Positions 17,479 through 26,347 of a stretch of DNA of 64,000 bases are shown here, one piece after another. The notes under the pieces were generated by a model. The model did not search any database, had not been told where the DNA came from, and saw nothing but the letters and a program-made list of their open reading frames with translations. A program made the translations under genes and the position numbers. How positions within the stretch are numbered: position 1 is the first letter of the stretch; each line of letters opens with the position of its first letter. The stretch covers positions 696,435 through 760,434 of the forward strand of contig NZ_SORN01000001.1 in the NCBI RefSeq assembly GCF_004366635.1, given 5' to 3'. The DNA is from Roseinatronobacter bogoriensis DSM 18756. Its GTDB lineage: Bacteria; Pseudomonadota; Alphaproteobacteria; Rhodobacterales; Rhodobacteraceae.

Positions 17479-18794
17479 TGGACCCGCTTATTCTTGGCGC
17501 ACTTGTTGCTGTTGCGACCATTGCCGTGCTGTTTTCCGGTGTTTCGGTTGCGACCGGCCTGCTGATTGTGTCCGGCCTGTTCCTTGTCCTGTTCGAGGGG
17601 ATGTGGGCGCTGGAGCTGATGCCTGATAAATTCTTCGGCAAGCTGAATTCCTTTGCACTTCTGTCGATTCCGATGTTCATCATCATGGGCTCGGCCATAT
17701 CCTCGACGCGGGCAGGTGCGGACCTGTATGAAGCGCTGGAACGCTGGCTGACCCGCGTGCCGGGCGGGCTGGTCATGTCCAACCTTGGGGCCTGTGCGCT
17801 GTTTTCGGCCATGTCCGGGTCCAGCCCTGCGACCTGCGCGGCCATAGGCAAGATGGGTATCCCTGAGATGCGCAAGCGCGGCTACCCGGAAGAGGTGGCA
17901 GCAGGGTCCATCGCCGCCGGTGGGACGCTGGGCATTCTGATCCCGCCATCGGTGACAATGATCGTTTATGGCATTGCCACGGAAACCTCTATCGGGCGGC
18001 TGTTTCTGGCGGGTGTGCTGCCGGGGCTGATGCTGGTGGGGCTGTTCATGGTGTGGTCGGTCTATTCGACCTGGCGCAATACGGGCCTGTCTGTCATGTC
18101 GGCCCGCAGCTATTCGCTGCGCGAGAAGCTGGAAATCCTGCCGCGCGTGATCCCCTTCCTGCTGGTGATCGTGGGGGTGCTCTATGCCATGTATGGCGGC
18201 ATCGCCACGCCGTCGGAAACCGCTGCGGTCGGTGCGCTTCTGTGTCTGTTGATGGCGATTGTCATCTACCGCATGTGGTCGCCAAAATCGCTTTGGGTGG
18301 TGCTGCGCGACTCCACGCGGGAATCGGTGATGATCCTGTTCATCATCGGGGCTGCGGGCGTGTTCAGCTACATGCTGTCGTCGCTGTTCATCACGCAATC
18401 CATCGCGATGTGGATTTCCGATCTGGATGTGAACCGCTGGGTTCTGCTGGGGGCGGTCAATGTCTTTTTGCTGATCGCAGGGTTCTTTTTGCCGCCGGTC
18501 GCGGTGATCTTGATGGCGGCGCCGATCTTGCTGCCGATCATTCTGGCCGCGGATTTCGACCCATACTGGTTCGCAGTCATTCTGACGATCAACATGGAAA
18601 TCGGTCTGATTTCGCCGCCTGTGGGGCTTAACCTGTATGTGATCAGTTCCATCGCGCCCGATATCAAGCTGAAAACCATCCTCAAAGGGTCCATGCCCTA
18701 TGTGGGCTGCATGGTTCTTGCAATCGTGATCTTGTGCGTCTTTCCGGGGATCGCCACATGGTTACCAGATCTTGTTATGGGGCCGGTAAGATGA
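17478..18794 (+). CDS. matM: TRAP transporter large permease (DctM family)
   Basis: 438 aa, about 11-12 membrane segments, expected for the ion-coupled large TRAP subunit. Characteristic pieces are SIPMFIIMGSAIS, SGSSPATCAAIGKMGIPEM, GTLGILIPPSVTMIVYG and GLISPPVGLNLYV. It drives uptake of the ligand delivered by MatP. It overlaps matQ upstream (TGATG) and matA downstream (ATGA). Confidence 0.92.
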   Translation: MDPLILGALVAVATIAVLFSGVSVATGLLIVSGLFLVLFEGMWALELMPDKFFGKLNSFALLSIPMFIIMGSAISSTRAGADLYEALERWLTRVPGGLVMSNLGACALFSAMSGSSPATCAAIGKMGIPEMRKRGYPEEVAAGSIAAGGTLGILIPPSVTMIVYGIATETSIGRLFLAGVLPGLMLVGLFMVWSVYSTWRNTGLSVMSARSYSLREKLEILPRVIPFLLVIVGVLYAMYGGIATPSETAAVGALLCLLMAIVIYRMWSPKSLWVVLRDSTRESVMILFIIGAAGVFSYMLSSLFITQSIAMWISDLDVNRWVLLGAVNVFLLIAGFFLPPVAVILMAAPILLPIILAADFDPYWFAVILTINMEIGLISPPVGLNLYVISSIAPDIKLKTILKGSMPYVGCMVLAIVILCVFPGIATWLPDLVMGPVR

Positions 18795-20074
18795 CACGCA
18801 CAGGTTATTTGGGCGATCTTCTCAGCCAGTTGGCAGAACGCCGTTTTGTTCCGCTGCGCGCGGTATCGGACAAGCCGCTGCGCGAAATGTGTGCCGCGCT
18901 GATCGCGGGCGAGGGCGAGGTTTCGACCATGCGTCTTGCAGGCGATATCCTTGCGTCCTATGCGCGGCTTGATGAAACAGGGAAGCGCGCGTTTTTCGCG
19001 CTTCTGGCAGAGGAGTATGACATCACCCCCGAAGCTGTCACGCAGGCCGCTTTGCGCTACGGCGAGGACCGTGATGCCAATACCCTGCGATGGTTGCTGG
19101 AAGCGGCAGAGCCGAAGCGACAAAGCCTGTTGCGCCGGTTGAACCATGCCCCCGGTGCCACAGGAGAGTTGGTGCGTATGCGCCGCGACCTGTTGCGCCT
19201 GCTGCCAGAGATGCCGGAACTTGCGCGGGTTGATCTGGATTTCGCACATCTGTTTCAGTCCTGGTTTAATCGGGGCTTTCTGGTGCTGAAACAGGTGACC
19301 TGGGAAAGCCCTGCGCGGTTGTTGGAAAAGATCATCGAATATGAGGCGGTCCATGCGATTGGCGATTGGGAAGCGCTGCGCGCGCGGGTGGACCCGAAGG
19401 ACAGGCGCTGTTTCGCATTCCTGCACCCGGCCATGCCTGATGAGCCGCTGATCTTTGTTGAGGTGGCCCTGACCAAGGGCATACCGAATTCGGTGCAAAA
19501 CCTTCTGGCCCCCGACCGCACCTGTCTGGATGCCGCCCAAACCGATACAGCGACCTTCTATTCCATTTCAAATTGTCAGGTGGGGTTGAAGGGGATCAGC
19601 TTTGGCAATTCCTTGATCAAGCAGGTGGTCGCGTTGTTGCAGCAGGAATTCCCGCATCTGCGCAATTTCGTCACCCTGTCGCCAATTCCCGGCCTTGTCG
19701 CATGGATGCGTGAATTGGCCGAACAGGGCGATAGTGCCGCGCAGTCCTGTCTGGAGGCCGATCACAGTGCCGACAAGGCCGCAGCCCAAAGCCTGCGCGC
19801 CTTTGGTGCGCGCTATCTGCTGGAGGCCAAGGACAACAAGGGGCGCCCGCGCGACCCGGTTGCGCGGTTTCATCTGCATAATGGCGCATTGGTCCATGAA
19901 ATACACGCACAGGCCGATACCTCTGCGCGTGGGCTGCGCCAGTCATGCGGGGCAATGGTGAATTACCTGTATGATCTGGAACAGGTAGAGGCCAATCACG
20001 AAAGCTACGCCGCCCAGCACAAGATCGCCAGCACGCGAAGCATGCGCCAATTGGCACGCGTCAAGCCGGACTGA
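18791..20074 (+). CDS. matA: Malonyl-CoA decarboxylase
   Basis: 427 aa malonyl-CoA decarboxylase family protein: an N-terminal helical domain, then a GNAT-like catalytic domain with HPAMPDEPLIFVEVALTKG and FVTLSPIPGLVAWM. It releases CO2 from malonyl-CoA to give acetyl-CoA. The start at 18791 overlaps the matM stop (ATGA); the frame's in-phase ATGs further up lie inside matM. Its order after the transporter and before the synthetase matches matPQMAB of Sinorhizobium. Confidence 0.92.
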   Translation: MTRTGYLGDLLSQLAERRFVPLRAVSDKPLREMCAALIAGEGEVSTMRLAGDILASYARLDETGKRAFFALLAEEYDITPEAVTQAALRYGEDRDANTLRWLLEAAEPKRQSLLRRLNHAPGATGELVRMRRDLLRLLPEMPELARVDLDFAHLFQSWFNRGFLVLKQVTWESPARLLEKIIEYEAVHAIGDWEALRARVDPKDRRCFAFLHPAMPDEPLIFVEVALTKGIPNSVQNLLAPDRTCLDAAQTDTATFYSISNCQVGLKGISFGNSLIKQVVALLQQEFPHLRNFVTLSPIPGLVAWMRELAEQGDSAAQSCLEADHSADKAAAQSLRAFGARYLLEAKDNKGRPRDPVARFHLHNGALVHEIHAQADTSARGLRQSCGAMVNYLYDLEQVEANHESYAAQHKIASTRSMRQLARVKPD

Positions 20075-20117
20075 CCGGCATGTGCCACAGGAATTTTACG
20101 AGAAGGAGTTTCCGCTG

Positions 20118-21632
20118 ATGTCAAACCCCCTGTATGACGCGTTATTCGCGCCGCTCTCGGGCAATGACCGTCCATTTCTGTATTTGCACGATGACACGGT
20201 GCTGAGTGCGGATGCGTTCCATCGCATGATCGCGCGCTATGCCAATGCGCTGGGCGCGGCAGGTGTCGCAACGGGCGAGCGGGTTGTCGTGCAGGCCGCC
20301 AAAAGCCCCCGGATGCTGGCGGTCTATGGCGCGGCTGTCACGGCGGGCGCGGTATTTCTGCCCTTGAATACGGCCTATACAGCAGAAGAGCTGGAATATT
20401 TCGTCTCGGATTGCGGGGCAAGCCTGCTGCTGGTGGACCCCGCGCGGATAGAGGCACTAACGCCAGTGGCCCGCAAGCTTGGTGTGCGGCTGGAAAGCCT
20501 TGGTGAGGGGGGCAGTTTTGATGCCATCGCACAAGTCTGCGACGACAGTTTCGCGGCTGTGCCACGCGCAGAAGATGACCTGACTGCCCTGCTTTATACC
20601 TCAGGCACAACCGGGCGGTCCAAGGGCGCGATGCTGACCCAGCGCAACCTGCTGTCCAATGCGCAGACCTTGGTTGATCTGTGGCGCTTCACCCCGGACG
20701 ATGTGCTGCTGCATGCCTTGCCGATCTTTCACACGCATGGGCTGTTCGTGGCCAGCAATGTGGTGTTGCTGGCGGGCGCAAGCATGATCTTCCTGCCCAA
20801 ATTCGACATCGAGCAGATTTTCGCAGCACTGCCACGGGCCACCACCATGATGGGCGTACCGACCTTTTACACCCGTATGCTGGACGACCCGCGCCTGAGC
20901 CGCGACACGGTGGGCCATATGCGGTTGTTCGTGTCCGGGTCTGCGCCCCTATTGGCCGAAACGCATGTGGCCTGGTCGGCGCGCACGGGCCACGCCATTC
21001 TGGAACGCTACGGCATGACTGAAACCAATATGCTGACATCCAACCCTTATGAGGGCGCGCGTCGTGCGGGCACAGTGGGCCATGCCCTGCCGGGGGTGGA
21101 ATTGCGCATTGCCGATCCCGACACAGGCGCAGAGCTGCCGCAGGGCGAGACAGGCATGATCGAGGTGCGCGGGCCGAATGTGTTCAAGGGCTATTGGCAA
21201 ATGCCCGAGAAAACCGCCGCCGAATTCCGCAAGGACGGGTTCTTCATGACCGGCGATCTGGGAATGATCGATGATCAGGGTTATGTCAATATTGTTGGTC
21301 GGGCCAAGGATCTGATCATCTCTGGCGGGTATAATGTGTACCCCAAGGAAGTGGAAATGGTGCTGGATGACATGCCGGGCGTGGCAGAGAGCGCCGTTAT
21401 CGGCCTGCCGCACCCTGATTTCGGTGAGGCGGTGGTGGCTGTGCTGGCCCAAGGCGACACAGCGCCGGATATTGCCGGGATCGAGGGGGCCTTGCGCGAC
21501 AAGCTTGCACGCTACAAGCAGCCCAAAGCCTATATCGTCTTGCCTGAATTGCCCCGCAACACGATGGGCAAGGTGCAAAAGGCCGCCTTGCGGCAGCAAT
21601 ATGAAACCCAGTTCAAGGAGCCAGCCCAGTGA
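20118..21632 (+). CDS. matB: Malonyl-CoA synthetase
   Basis: 504 aa AMP-forming ligase. The P-loop is YTSGTTGRSKGAM, followed by RYGMTETNML, the hinge/adenylate motif TGDLGMIDDQGY and the catalytic lysine near the C terminus in NTMGKVQKAAL. It activates imported malonate to malonyl-CoA for MatA. GAAGGAG at 20102-20108 precedes the ATG. Family length is normal. Confidence 0.93.
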   Translation: MSNPLYDALFAPLSGNDRPFLYLHDDTVLSADAFHRMIARYANALGAAGVATGERVVVQAAKSPRMLAVYGAAVTAGAVFLPLNTAYTAEELEYFVSDCGASLLLVDPARIEALTPVARKLGVRLESLGEGGSFDAIAQVCDDSFAAVPRAEDDLTALLYTSGTTGRSKGAMLTQRNLLSNAQTLVDLWRFTPDDVLLHALPIFHTHGLFVASNVVLLAGASMIFLPKFDIEQIFAALPRATTMMGVPTFYTRMLDDPRLSRDTVGHMRLFVSGSAPLLAETHVAWSARTGHAILERYGMTETNMLTSNPYEGARRAGTVGHALPGVELRIADPDTGAELPQGETGMIEVRGPNVFKGYWQMPEKTAAEFRKDGFFMTGDLGMIDDQGYVNIVGRAKDLIISGGYNVYPKEVEMVLDDMPGVAESAVIGLPHPDFGEAVVAVLAQGDTAPDIAGIEGALRDKLARYKQPKAYIVLPELPRNTMGKVQKAALRQQYETQFKEPAQ

Positions 21633-22609
21633 CAATGGCACGATCGGTGATTTTCGAGGCCCCCGGCGGCCCTGAGGTGATGAAATTTGTAGAACGCCCC
21701 TTGGGCGAACCGGGCCCCGGGGAAGTGCGCATCCGGCACCATGCCTGCGGGCTGAATTATATCGACATTTACCAGCGCTCTGGCGTCTATCCTTTGCCCC
21801 TGCCGCATGGGCTGGGCATGGAAGGTGCCGGTATTGTCGAGGCCGTGGGCGAGGGGGTGCAACATCTGGCTGAGGGCGACCGCGTTGCCTATGCATCGGC
21901 ACCGCCCGGCGCATATTGTGATGCGCGGGTGATGTCAGCGGCACAGGTGTGCAGGCTGCCTGATGGCATAGATTTCCGCACGGGCGCGGCAATGATGTTG
22001 CAGGGGCTGACGGTCGAATACCTTTTCCACCGCACAGTTCCCCTGAAAGCAGGCGATACGGTCCTGTTCCATGCCGCAGCGGGTGGGGTTGGCCTGATTG
22101 CCTGCCAATGGGCGCGGGCGCTGGGCATCCGGCTGATCGGCACAGCAGGCACAGACGAGAAATGCGCCCTTGCCCGTGAATACGGCGCGGCAGAGGTCAT
22201 CAATTACGCGCGCGAGGATTTTGTGACGCGCGTGCGCGAATTGACGGACGGGCGCGGCGTGGATGTGGTGATGGATTCAGTTGGAAAGGCCACATTCGAA
22301 GGGTCGCTGGATTGTCTGCGCCCTGTCGGCATGATGATCAGCTTTGGCAATGCCTCTGGCAAGGTGCCGCCATTCGATTTGGGCATTCTGGGGGCAAAGG
22401 GCTGTCTGCAACTGACACGCCCCACGCTTTTCGTGCATATTGCGCATCAGGAAACATGCCAGAAAATGGCCGCGCATCTGTTCGAGATGGTGGAAAGCGG
22501 CAAGGTCGAGATCCGTATCGGGCAGGAATTCGCCTTGCAGGATGTGGCAGAGGCCCATCGCCAAATGGAAGCGCGCAGCACAACCGGAAGCTCGGTCCTG
22601 ATCGTCTAG
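21629..22609 (+). CDS. NADPH:quinone oxidoreductase-like MDR protein
   Basis: 326 aa zinc-free medium-chain dehydrogenase/reductase of the quinone oxidoreductase (QOR) type. Residues GLNYIDIYQRSG, GMEGAGIV and the NADPH site AAAGGVGLIACQWA are family features; no structural-zinc cysteine cluster is present. GTG at 21629 follows AAGGAG by eight bases and overlaps the matB stop, so it is read with the mat operon. Its link to malonate use is unknown; it may reduce a reactive side product. Confidence 0.85.
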   Translation: MTMARSVIFEAPGGPEVMKFVERPLGEPGPGEVRIRHHACGLNYIDIYQRSGVYPLPLPHGLGMEGAGIVEAVGEGVQHLAEGDRVAYASAPPGAYCDARVMSAAQVCRLPDGIDFRTGAAMMLQGLTVEYLFHRTVPLKAGDTVLFHAAAGGVGLIACQWARALGIRLIGTAGTDEKCALAREYGAAEVINYAREDFVTRVRELTDGRGVDVVMDSVGKATFEGSLDCLRPVGMMISFGNASGKVPPFDLGILGAKGCLQLTRPTLFVHIAHQETCQKMAAHLFEMVESGKVEIRIGQEFALQDVAEAHRQMEARSTTGSSVLIV

Positions 22610-22630
22610 CGCCATTGACGCAGTTCAAGC

Positions 22631-22662
22631 GGCCCCCCGACCCTGGTCGTGGTCGAGGGGCC
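22631..22662. terminator. Bidirectional hairpin between convergent genes
   Basis: GGCCCCCCGACC and GGTCGAGGGGCC pair with one mismatch around an eight-base loop, between the converging quinone oxidoreductase and fasciclin genes. It lacks a clear T-run on either strand. Confidence 0.5.
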
Positions 22663-22696
22663 TGCCCGCCGGGCCCAACTTTGCCCGACGGGATAA

Positions 22697-23248
22697 TCAG
22701 CGCGGCAACAGAACGCTGTCAACGACGTGGATCACGCCATTGGACTGGTTAACATCGCTGATTGTAACCCGCCCTGCATTGCCTGACTGATCATAAATCC
22801 AGAGGCTGCGCCCCCGGACCTGCGCGCTGAGCGGCGCGCCGGAAAGGGTTTCCATGTGAAAGAAGCCATCGCGGCTGGCGCGTGCCCGGCGCATGATTTC
22901 AGCGCCGGACAGGTTTCCGGCAACAACATGGGATGTAAGTATTCGTTGCAGCATGGCGCGGTTTTCGGGCTGGAGCAGCGTGTCGACCGTGCCATCCGGC
23001 AGCGCGTCGAAGGCCGCATTGACTGGTGCAAACACAGTCATCGGGCCGGGGCCTTGCAGCGCATCGGCAAGTTCGGCGGCCTGCACAGCGGCCACGAGGG
23101 TGGTATGGTCGGCCGAGTTGATCGCATTCTCGACAATGTTGCGTTCGGCCAGCATGGGCGCGCCACCGACCATCGGGTTGGCCACAGCCAGTGCGGGCGC
23201 AAGGCCCAGACCAAGGGCAAGTGCAGTTATCTTGAAGGTATTGAGCAT
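22697..23248 (-). CDS. Secreted fasciclin-domain protein
   Basis: 183 aa. A signal peptide (LALGLGLAPALAVANP, cut after about residue 23) precedes one FAS1 domain with the H1 region MTVFAPVNAAFDALP and the H2-like VIHVVDSVLLPR at the C terminus. FAS1 proteins are extracytoplasmic and often adhesive; no specific ligand is shown. The ATG at 23248 has GAGGA seven bases upstream; the longer frame to 23269 does not. Confidence 0.88.
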   Translation of the reverse strand: MLNTFKITALALGLGLAPALAVANPMVGGAPMLAERNIVENAINSADHTTLVAAVQAAELADALQGPGPMTVFAPVNAAFDALPDGTVDTLLQPENRAMLQRILTSHVVAGNLSGAEIMRRARASRDGFFHMETLSGAPLSAQVRGRSLWIYDQSGNAGRVTISDVNQSNGVIHVVDSVLLPR

Positions 23249-23584
23249 ATTGGCGTCCTCTTGTGTCACGCGCGCTTATGCGCCGATGCAAAAGGGACGG
23301 TCGTTCAGAGAGATTAGTTTCAGAGGGGGGCGAAAAACTGTCTTTGTGTCAGGATTGGTGATGGGGCGAAAATGGCGGGTCGTGTTTGCTGGCAGATGCT
23401 AGAAAAAAAGGTTGCCGCTTTGAGGGCTGAACGGACGGTCGCTATCGATACGATGTCAGCGAACACACGGGTTGAATTGACTCAAAATCTGGTGCTCACT
23501 CTTTAGCTGACCGCGTTTTACAGATAGGGCATAATCCAAGCGGAAAATCTAAGTGTCTTATGATAACGAATTGAAGCGAGCAAC
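23249..23584. other. Intergenic region, no gene seen
   Basis: About 335 bases between the divergent fasciclin gene and an AT-rich orphan gene. The left part has normal composition; the last ~80 bases are AT-rich and probably arrived with the orphan gene. No RNA gene, repeat or clear promoter box is recognised. Confidence 0.5.
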
Positions 23585-24367
23585 ATGGCTGATTATCTCC
23601 ACTTTGAATGCGTCAAGGAACACCGTGGTTCCTACTTCGTAGAGTATAGACCGCCGGTGTCGAACCAAAAATTCGCAACCCTCGATCTCATATTCCTCAA
23701 ATCAGTTTCTTGGGAAGAAGTAAGTATTTTTGTTGAACAGGAAATCAGATTTTGGCTAGGGCGTTATCCTGTGCCATTAATGGTCAGTGCTTGGGATGAT
23801 GCAGAGGCGATGCTCCGTCCGCTTGGTTCCGGTCGCGGTTCTTTAGTCGCTTGGGTTTCACCCAAGAGTGGCGAGATTAAGCAATCATGGGACGTCAATG
23901 ATTTGGATAGATATCTTGAGCAGTATTTTGTTACTCCTGATTGGCAAGAGGTATATGCAGACTTAAAGTTTCGCACACATGATGAGGTTAAATCAGAAGC
24001 ACGGAAGAGGGCTTCAGAACAAGTAAAGCAAGTCAAATTACTGAAATTGTTACTAATACTATGGCTAGTAGCAATCCCTCTTGGATACGCGCTAATTGAG
24101 TTTTTTGGCCCCGAGTGGTTAGGTTTTATCGGGCTTGGCTTCGTACTTTGGAAGGCATTCATGCTGTCGCTGCGGATTTGGGGTAGAGCAAAGCCTTCGC
24201 CGAAAGAACTTGAAAAAGCTGAAAAGCAAAGAAAGATGGACCACTATTTTTACCATTGTGAGCGAAATCCTACTGGCTTTTGGCGGCTGAAAAATGAGAA
24301 CTTCGAAAATGACAGTCGTGAACGGGTTCGAAAAGACGCCAATCAAATGGAAAGCAAGCCGGATTAA
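23585..24367 (+). CDS. Hypothetical AT-rich protein with central membrane segments
   Basis: 260 aa, not recognised. A soluble N-terminal part (1-150) is followed by one or two hydrophobic segments (about 152-190, containing LLKLLLILWLVAIPLGYALI) and a charged Lys/Glu-rich C-terminal tail. The gene is visibly AT-rich against its GC-rich neighbours, which suggests acquisition. It stands alone and the dispersed repeat begins about 130 bases downstream. The ATG at 23585 is preceded by a GAAGCGAG-like site. Confidence 0.65.
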   Translation: MADYLHFECVKEHRGSYFVEYRPPVSNQKFATLDLIFLKSVSWEEVSIFVEQEIRFWLGRYPVPLMVSAWDDAEAMLRPLGSGRGSLVAWVSPKSGEIKQSWDVNDLDRYLEQYFVTPDWQEVYADLKFRTHDEVKSEARKRASEQVKQVKLLKLLLILWLVAIPLGYALIEFFGPEWLGFIGLGFVLWKAFMLSLRIWGRAKPSPKELEKAEKQRKMDHYFYHCERNPTGFWRLKNENFENDSRERVRKDANQMESKPD

Positions 24368-24500
24368 ATATGCTTTATTCTTAACTTATGATATGTTTGG
24401 ATGCGCAACTATTTTGCTGTTTGATTGAATGAAATTTTATCGAATAACAACCAGCAAAGGTGCATAAGAGGCCAGCGGCAGCTTGGTCCCGCCTCGCGGA

Positions 24501-24620
24501 GATCGGAGCTAGGCGCAAAGCGCGGAATCGAGGCCGAAGGCCGCCGCGCATCGCCGCACCGCGGCCCGACGCTACGCGGCTTTTCATCCGGCCTCGCAAT
24601 GTCTGCGAAGTCCCGCCTCC
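24501..24620 (+). repeat. Dispersed intergenic repeat, copy B1 (partial)
   Basis: Begins GATCGGAGCTAGGCGCAAAG and continues through GCATCGCCGCACCGCGGCCC into the ACGCTACGCGGC hairpin arm. It lacks the central GATTTGG...AAAGCGCTACA part of copy A. The first ~40 bases recur at 24624 with few changes, so B1 and B2 are in tandem. Confidence 0.7.
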
Positions 24621-24623
24621 CGG

Positions 24624-24846
24624 AGATCGGAGCCAGGCGCAAAGCGTGGAATTAAAACCGAAGGCCGCCGTGCCTCAAAGGGCCGCCCCCACGGCTCGGC
24701 GATTTGGTTGCCCCAAGCGCTTCGATCTGATCTTGCAGGGGTTTGGCAAGCATAAAGCGCTACAGCTTATGCGGTGGATCGCCGTACCGCGGCCCGACGC
24801 TGCGCGGCTTTGCATCAGGCCTCGCTGTGTCTGTAAAATCCGGCTT
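24624..24846 (+). repeat. Dispersed intergenic repeat, copy B2 (full-length)
   Basis: The most complete copy in the window: GATCGGAGCCAGGCGCAAAG, the CCGCCGTGCCTCAAAGGGCC block, CGGCGATTTGG, GATCTGATCTTGCAGG, AGCATAAAGCGCTACAG, GGTGGATCGCCGTACCGCGG and CCCGACGCTGCGCGGCTTTG. Blocks and order match copies A and C. Confidence 0.75.
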
Positions 24847-24871
24847 TGCTGACTTCAAGGCTGCCACCTGC

Positions 24872-24955
24872 GCCGAAATCTGATCTTTCGCGGATCTGCC
24901 CAGCATAAAGCGCTACAGATTTATCGGTGGATCGCCGCATCGCGGCCCGGTTTTC
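24872..24955 (+). repeat. Dispersed intergenic repeat, copy B3 (3' part)
   Basis: Holds only the second half of the unit: AATCTGATCTT, CCCAGCATAAAGCGCTACAG and GGTGGATCGCCGCATCGCGG, then decays. It ends about 125 bases before the HMG-CoA reductase start, so the operon's promoter lies in or next to this repeat tract. Confidence 0.7.
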
Positions 24956-25081
24956 TGCGGGGCCTGACTGACGACTGATGCGCAGGATCACCTGCGCTTG
25001 TTGTCACTTCGGAAATTTGGTGACACAATCTGCGGCCTGTGCGTATTTTGGCACAGGTCATTTCAACAACGGTATGCTCAC

Positions 25082-26347
25082 ATGACTATTCCTTCTCATG
25101 TCAAAGACATGCTGAATAGAATTCGGGCCCGTTTTTTCGACACCCCTTTGCATGAACGCATGCTCCCAAGCGATGCGGAGTTCACCACCCTGCGCCCTGT
25201 GCGCAAGGCCACGCGCGCCACTGTCGCGAAATACTGGGCGCGTCTGGCCACCACGACAGATGCGTCGGATCGTGATGCCATCGCCGACCCGCTGACACTG
25301 GCCATGCCAGAGCAGTTCAACGCCAATATCGAGAACTTCATTGGCACCGTGAAACTGCCTGTCGGGATCATTGGCCCCTTGCGGATCAACGGGTTGAATG
25401 CCCATGGCGATTTTCATGTGCCAATGGCCACGACCGAAGCGGCGCTGGTCGCGTCCTATGCGCGCGGCGCCTATGCGGCCACGAAATCGGGCGGGGTCAG
25501 CACGGCTATCCTGTATGAAGGGGTCATCCGCACACCGGCCTTTGTTTTGGAAAACCTGCTCAATGCGGGCCTGTTCGTTGAATGGGTCGTGTCACAGGTT
25601 GACCAGTTGAAGGCGGCAGCGGAATCCACCACCCGCCATGGCAAGCTGATTTCGGTCGAACCGGTGATCGACAATAACGTGGTGTTCCTGATCTGCCGCT
25701 ACACGACCGGCGATGCGGCAGGCCAGAACATGGTGACAATCGCCACCAATGCCTTATGCGATGACATTGTGGCGCGCTGCCCTGTCGCGCTGAAGGCATG
25801 GTATATCGAGGGTAATTTTTCCGGAGATAAAAAAGCCTCGTTTCTGGGGCTGGTCACAGGGCGCGGGCGCAAGGTCAGCGCATCGGTCACGCTGAAGGCG
25901 GGCGTGGTGGAACGCAGCCTTGGTACAAGCGTTCAGGCCATGCTGGATTACGGGCAGGTGGCCAATCTTGGGGCGCATCTGTCGGGGCAATTGGGCGCGC
26001 AGGCACATTACGCCAATGGGCTGGCCGCGCTTTATCTTGCGACGGGTCAGGATGCCGCCTGCGTTGCCGAAAGTGCGATCGGCATCACCCGCATGGAGGC
26101 GCGCGGCCAAGACCTGTTTTGCAGTGTGACCATGCCCAATATCCTTGTCGGCTCAGTCGGTGGGGGCACATCGCTGCCCAGCCAGTCGGCGGGTCTGAAC
26201 ATTTTGGGGCTGAAAGGCGCAGGCCATGGCGCGGCGCTGGCCGAAGTGGTGGCGGCCACCTGCCTGTGCGGCGAAATCTCGATCGTGGCGGCGATTGCGG
26301 CGGGGCATTTTACCCGCGCGCATGAAAATCTGGCGCGGCACAGATGA
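25082..26347 (+). CDS. Class I HMG-CoA reductase
   Basis: 421 aa. All four catalytic residues of the family can be placed: Glu119 in MATTEAALVAS, Lys250 in SGDKKAS, Asp324 in TGQDAA and His414 in AGHFTRAH. The CoA-binding ENFIGTVKLPVGIIGPL (84-100) and the NADP-type DAAGQNM (211-217) favour class I. The expected reaction is HMG-CoA + 2 NAD(P)H to mevalonate and CoA. No membrane anchor. The start ATG 25082 has no strong ribosome site; an upstream extension to 24998 reads into the repeat tract. It heads a seven-gene overlapping operon that has no other mevalonate enzyme. Confidence 0.9.
   Translation: MTIPSHVKDMLNRIRARFFDTPLHERMLPSDAEFTTLRPVRKATRATVAKYWARLATTTDASDRDAIADPLTLAMPEQFNANIENFIGTVKLPVGIIGPLRINGLNAHGDFHVPMATTEAALVASYARGAYAATKSGGVSTAILYEGVIRTPAFVLENLLNAGLFVEWVVSQVDQLKAAAESTTRHGKLISVEPVIDNNVVFLICRYTTGDAAGQNMVTIATNALCDDIVARCPVALKAWYIEGNFSGDKKASFLGLVTGRGRKVSASVTLKAGVVERSLGTSVQAMLDYGQVANLGAHLSGQLGAQAHYANGLAALYLATGQDAACVAESAIGITRMEARGQDLFCSVTMPNILVGSVGGGTSLPSQSAGLNILGLKGAGHGAALAEVVAATCLCGEISIVAAIAAGHFTRAHENLARHR

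Noticed and set aside
24501..24955. Insertion sequence remnant
   Set aside because: No transposase fragment, terminal inverted repeats or target duplication can be seen.
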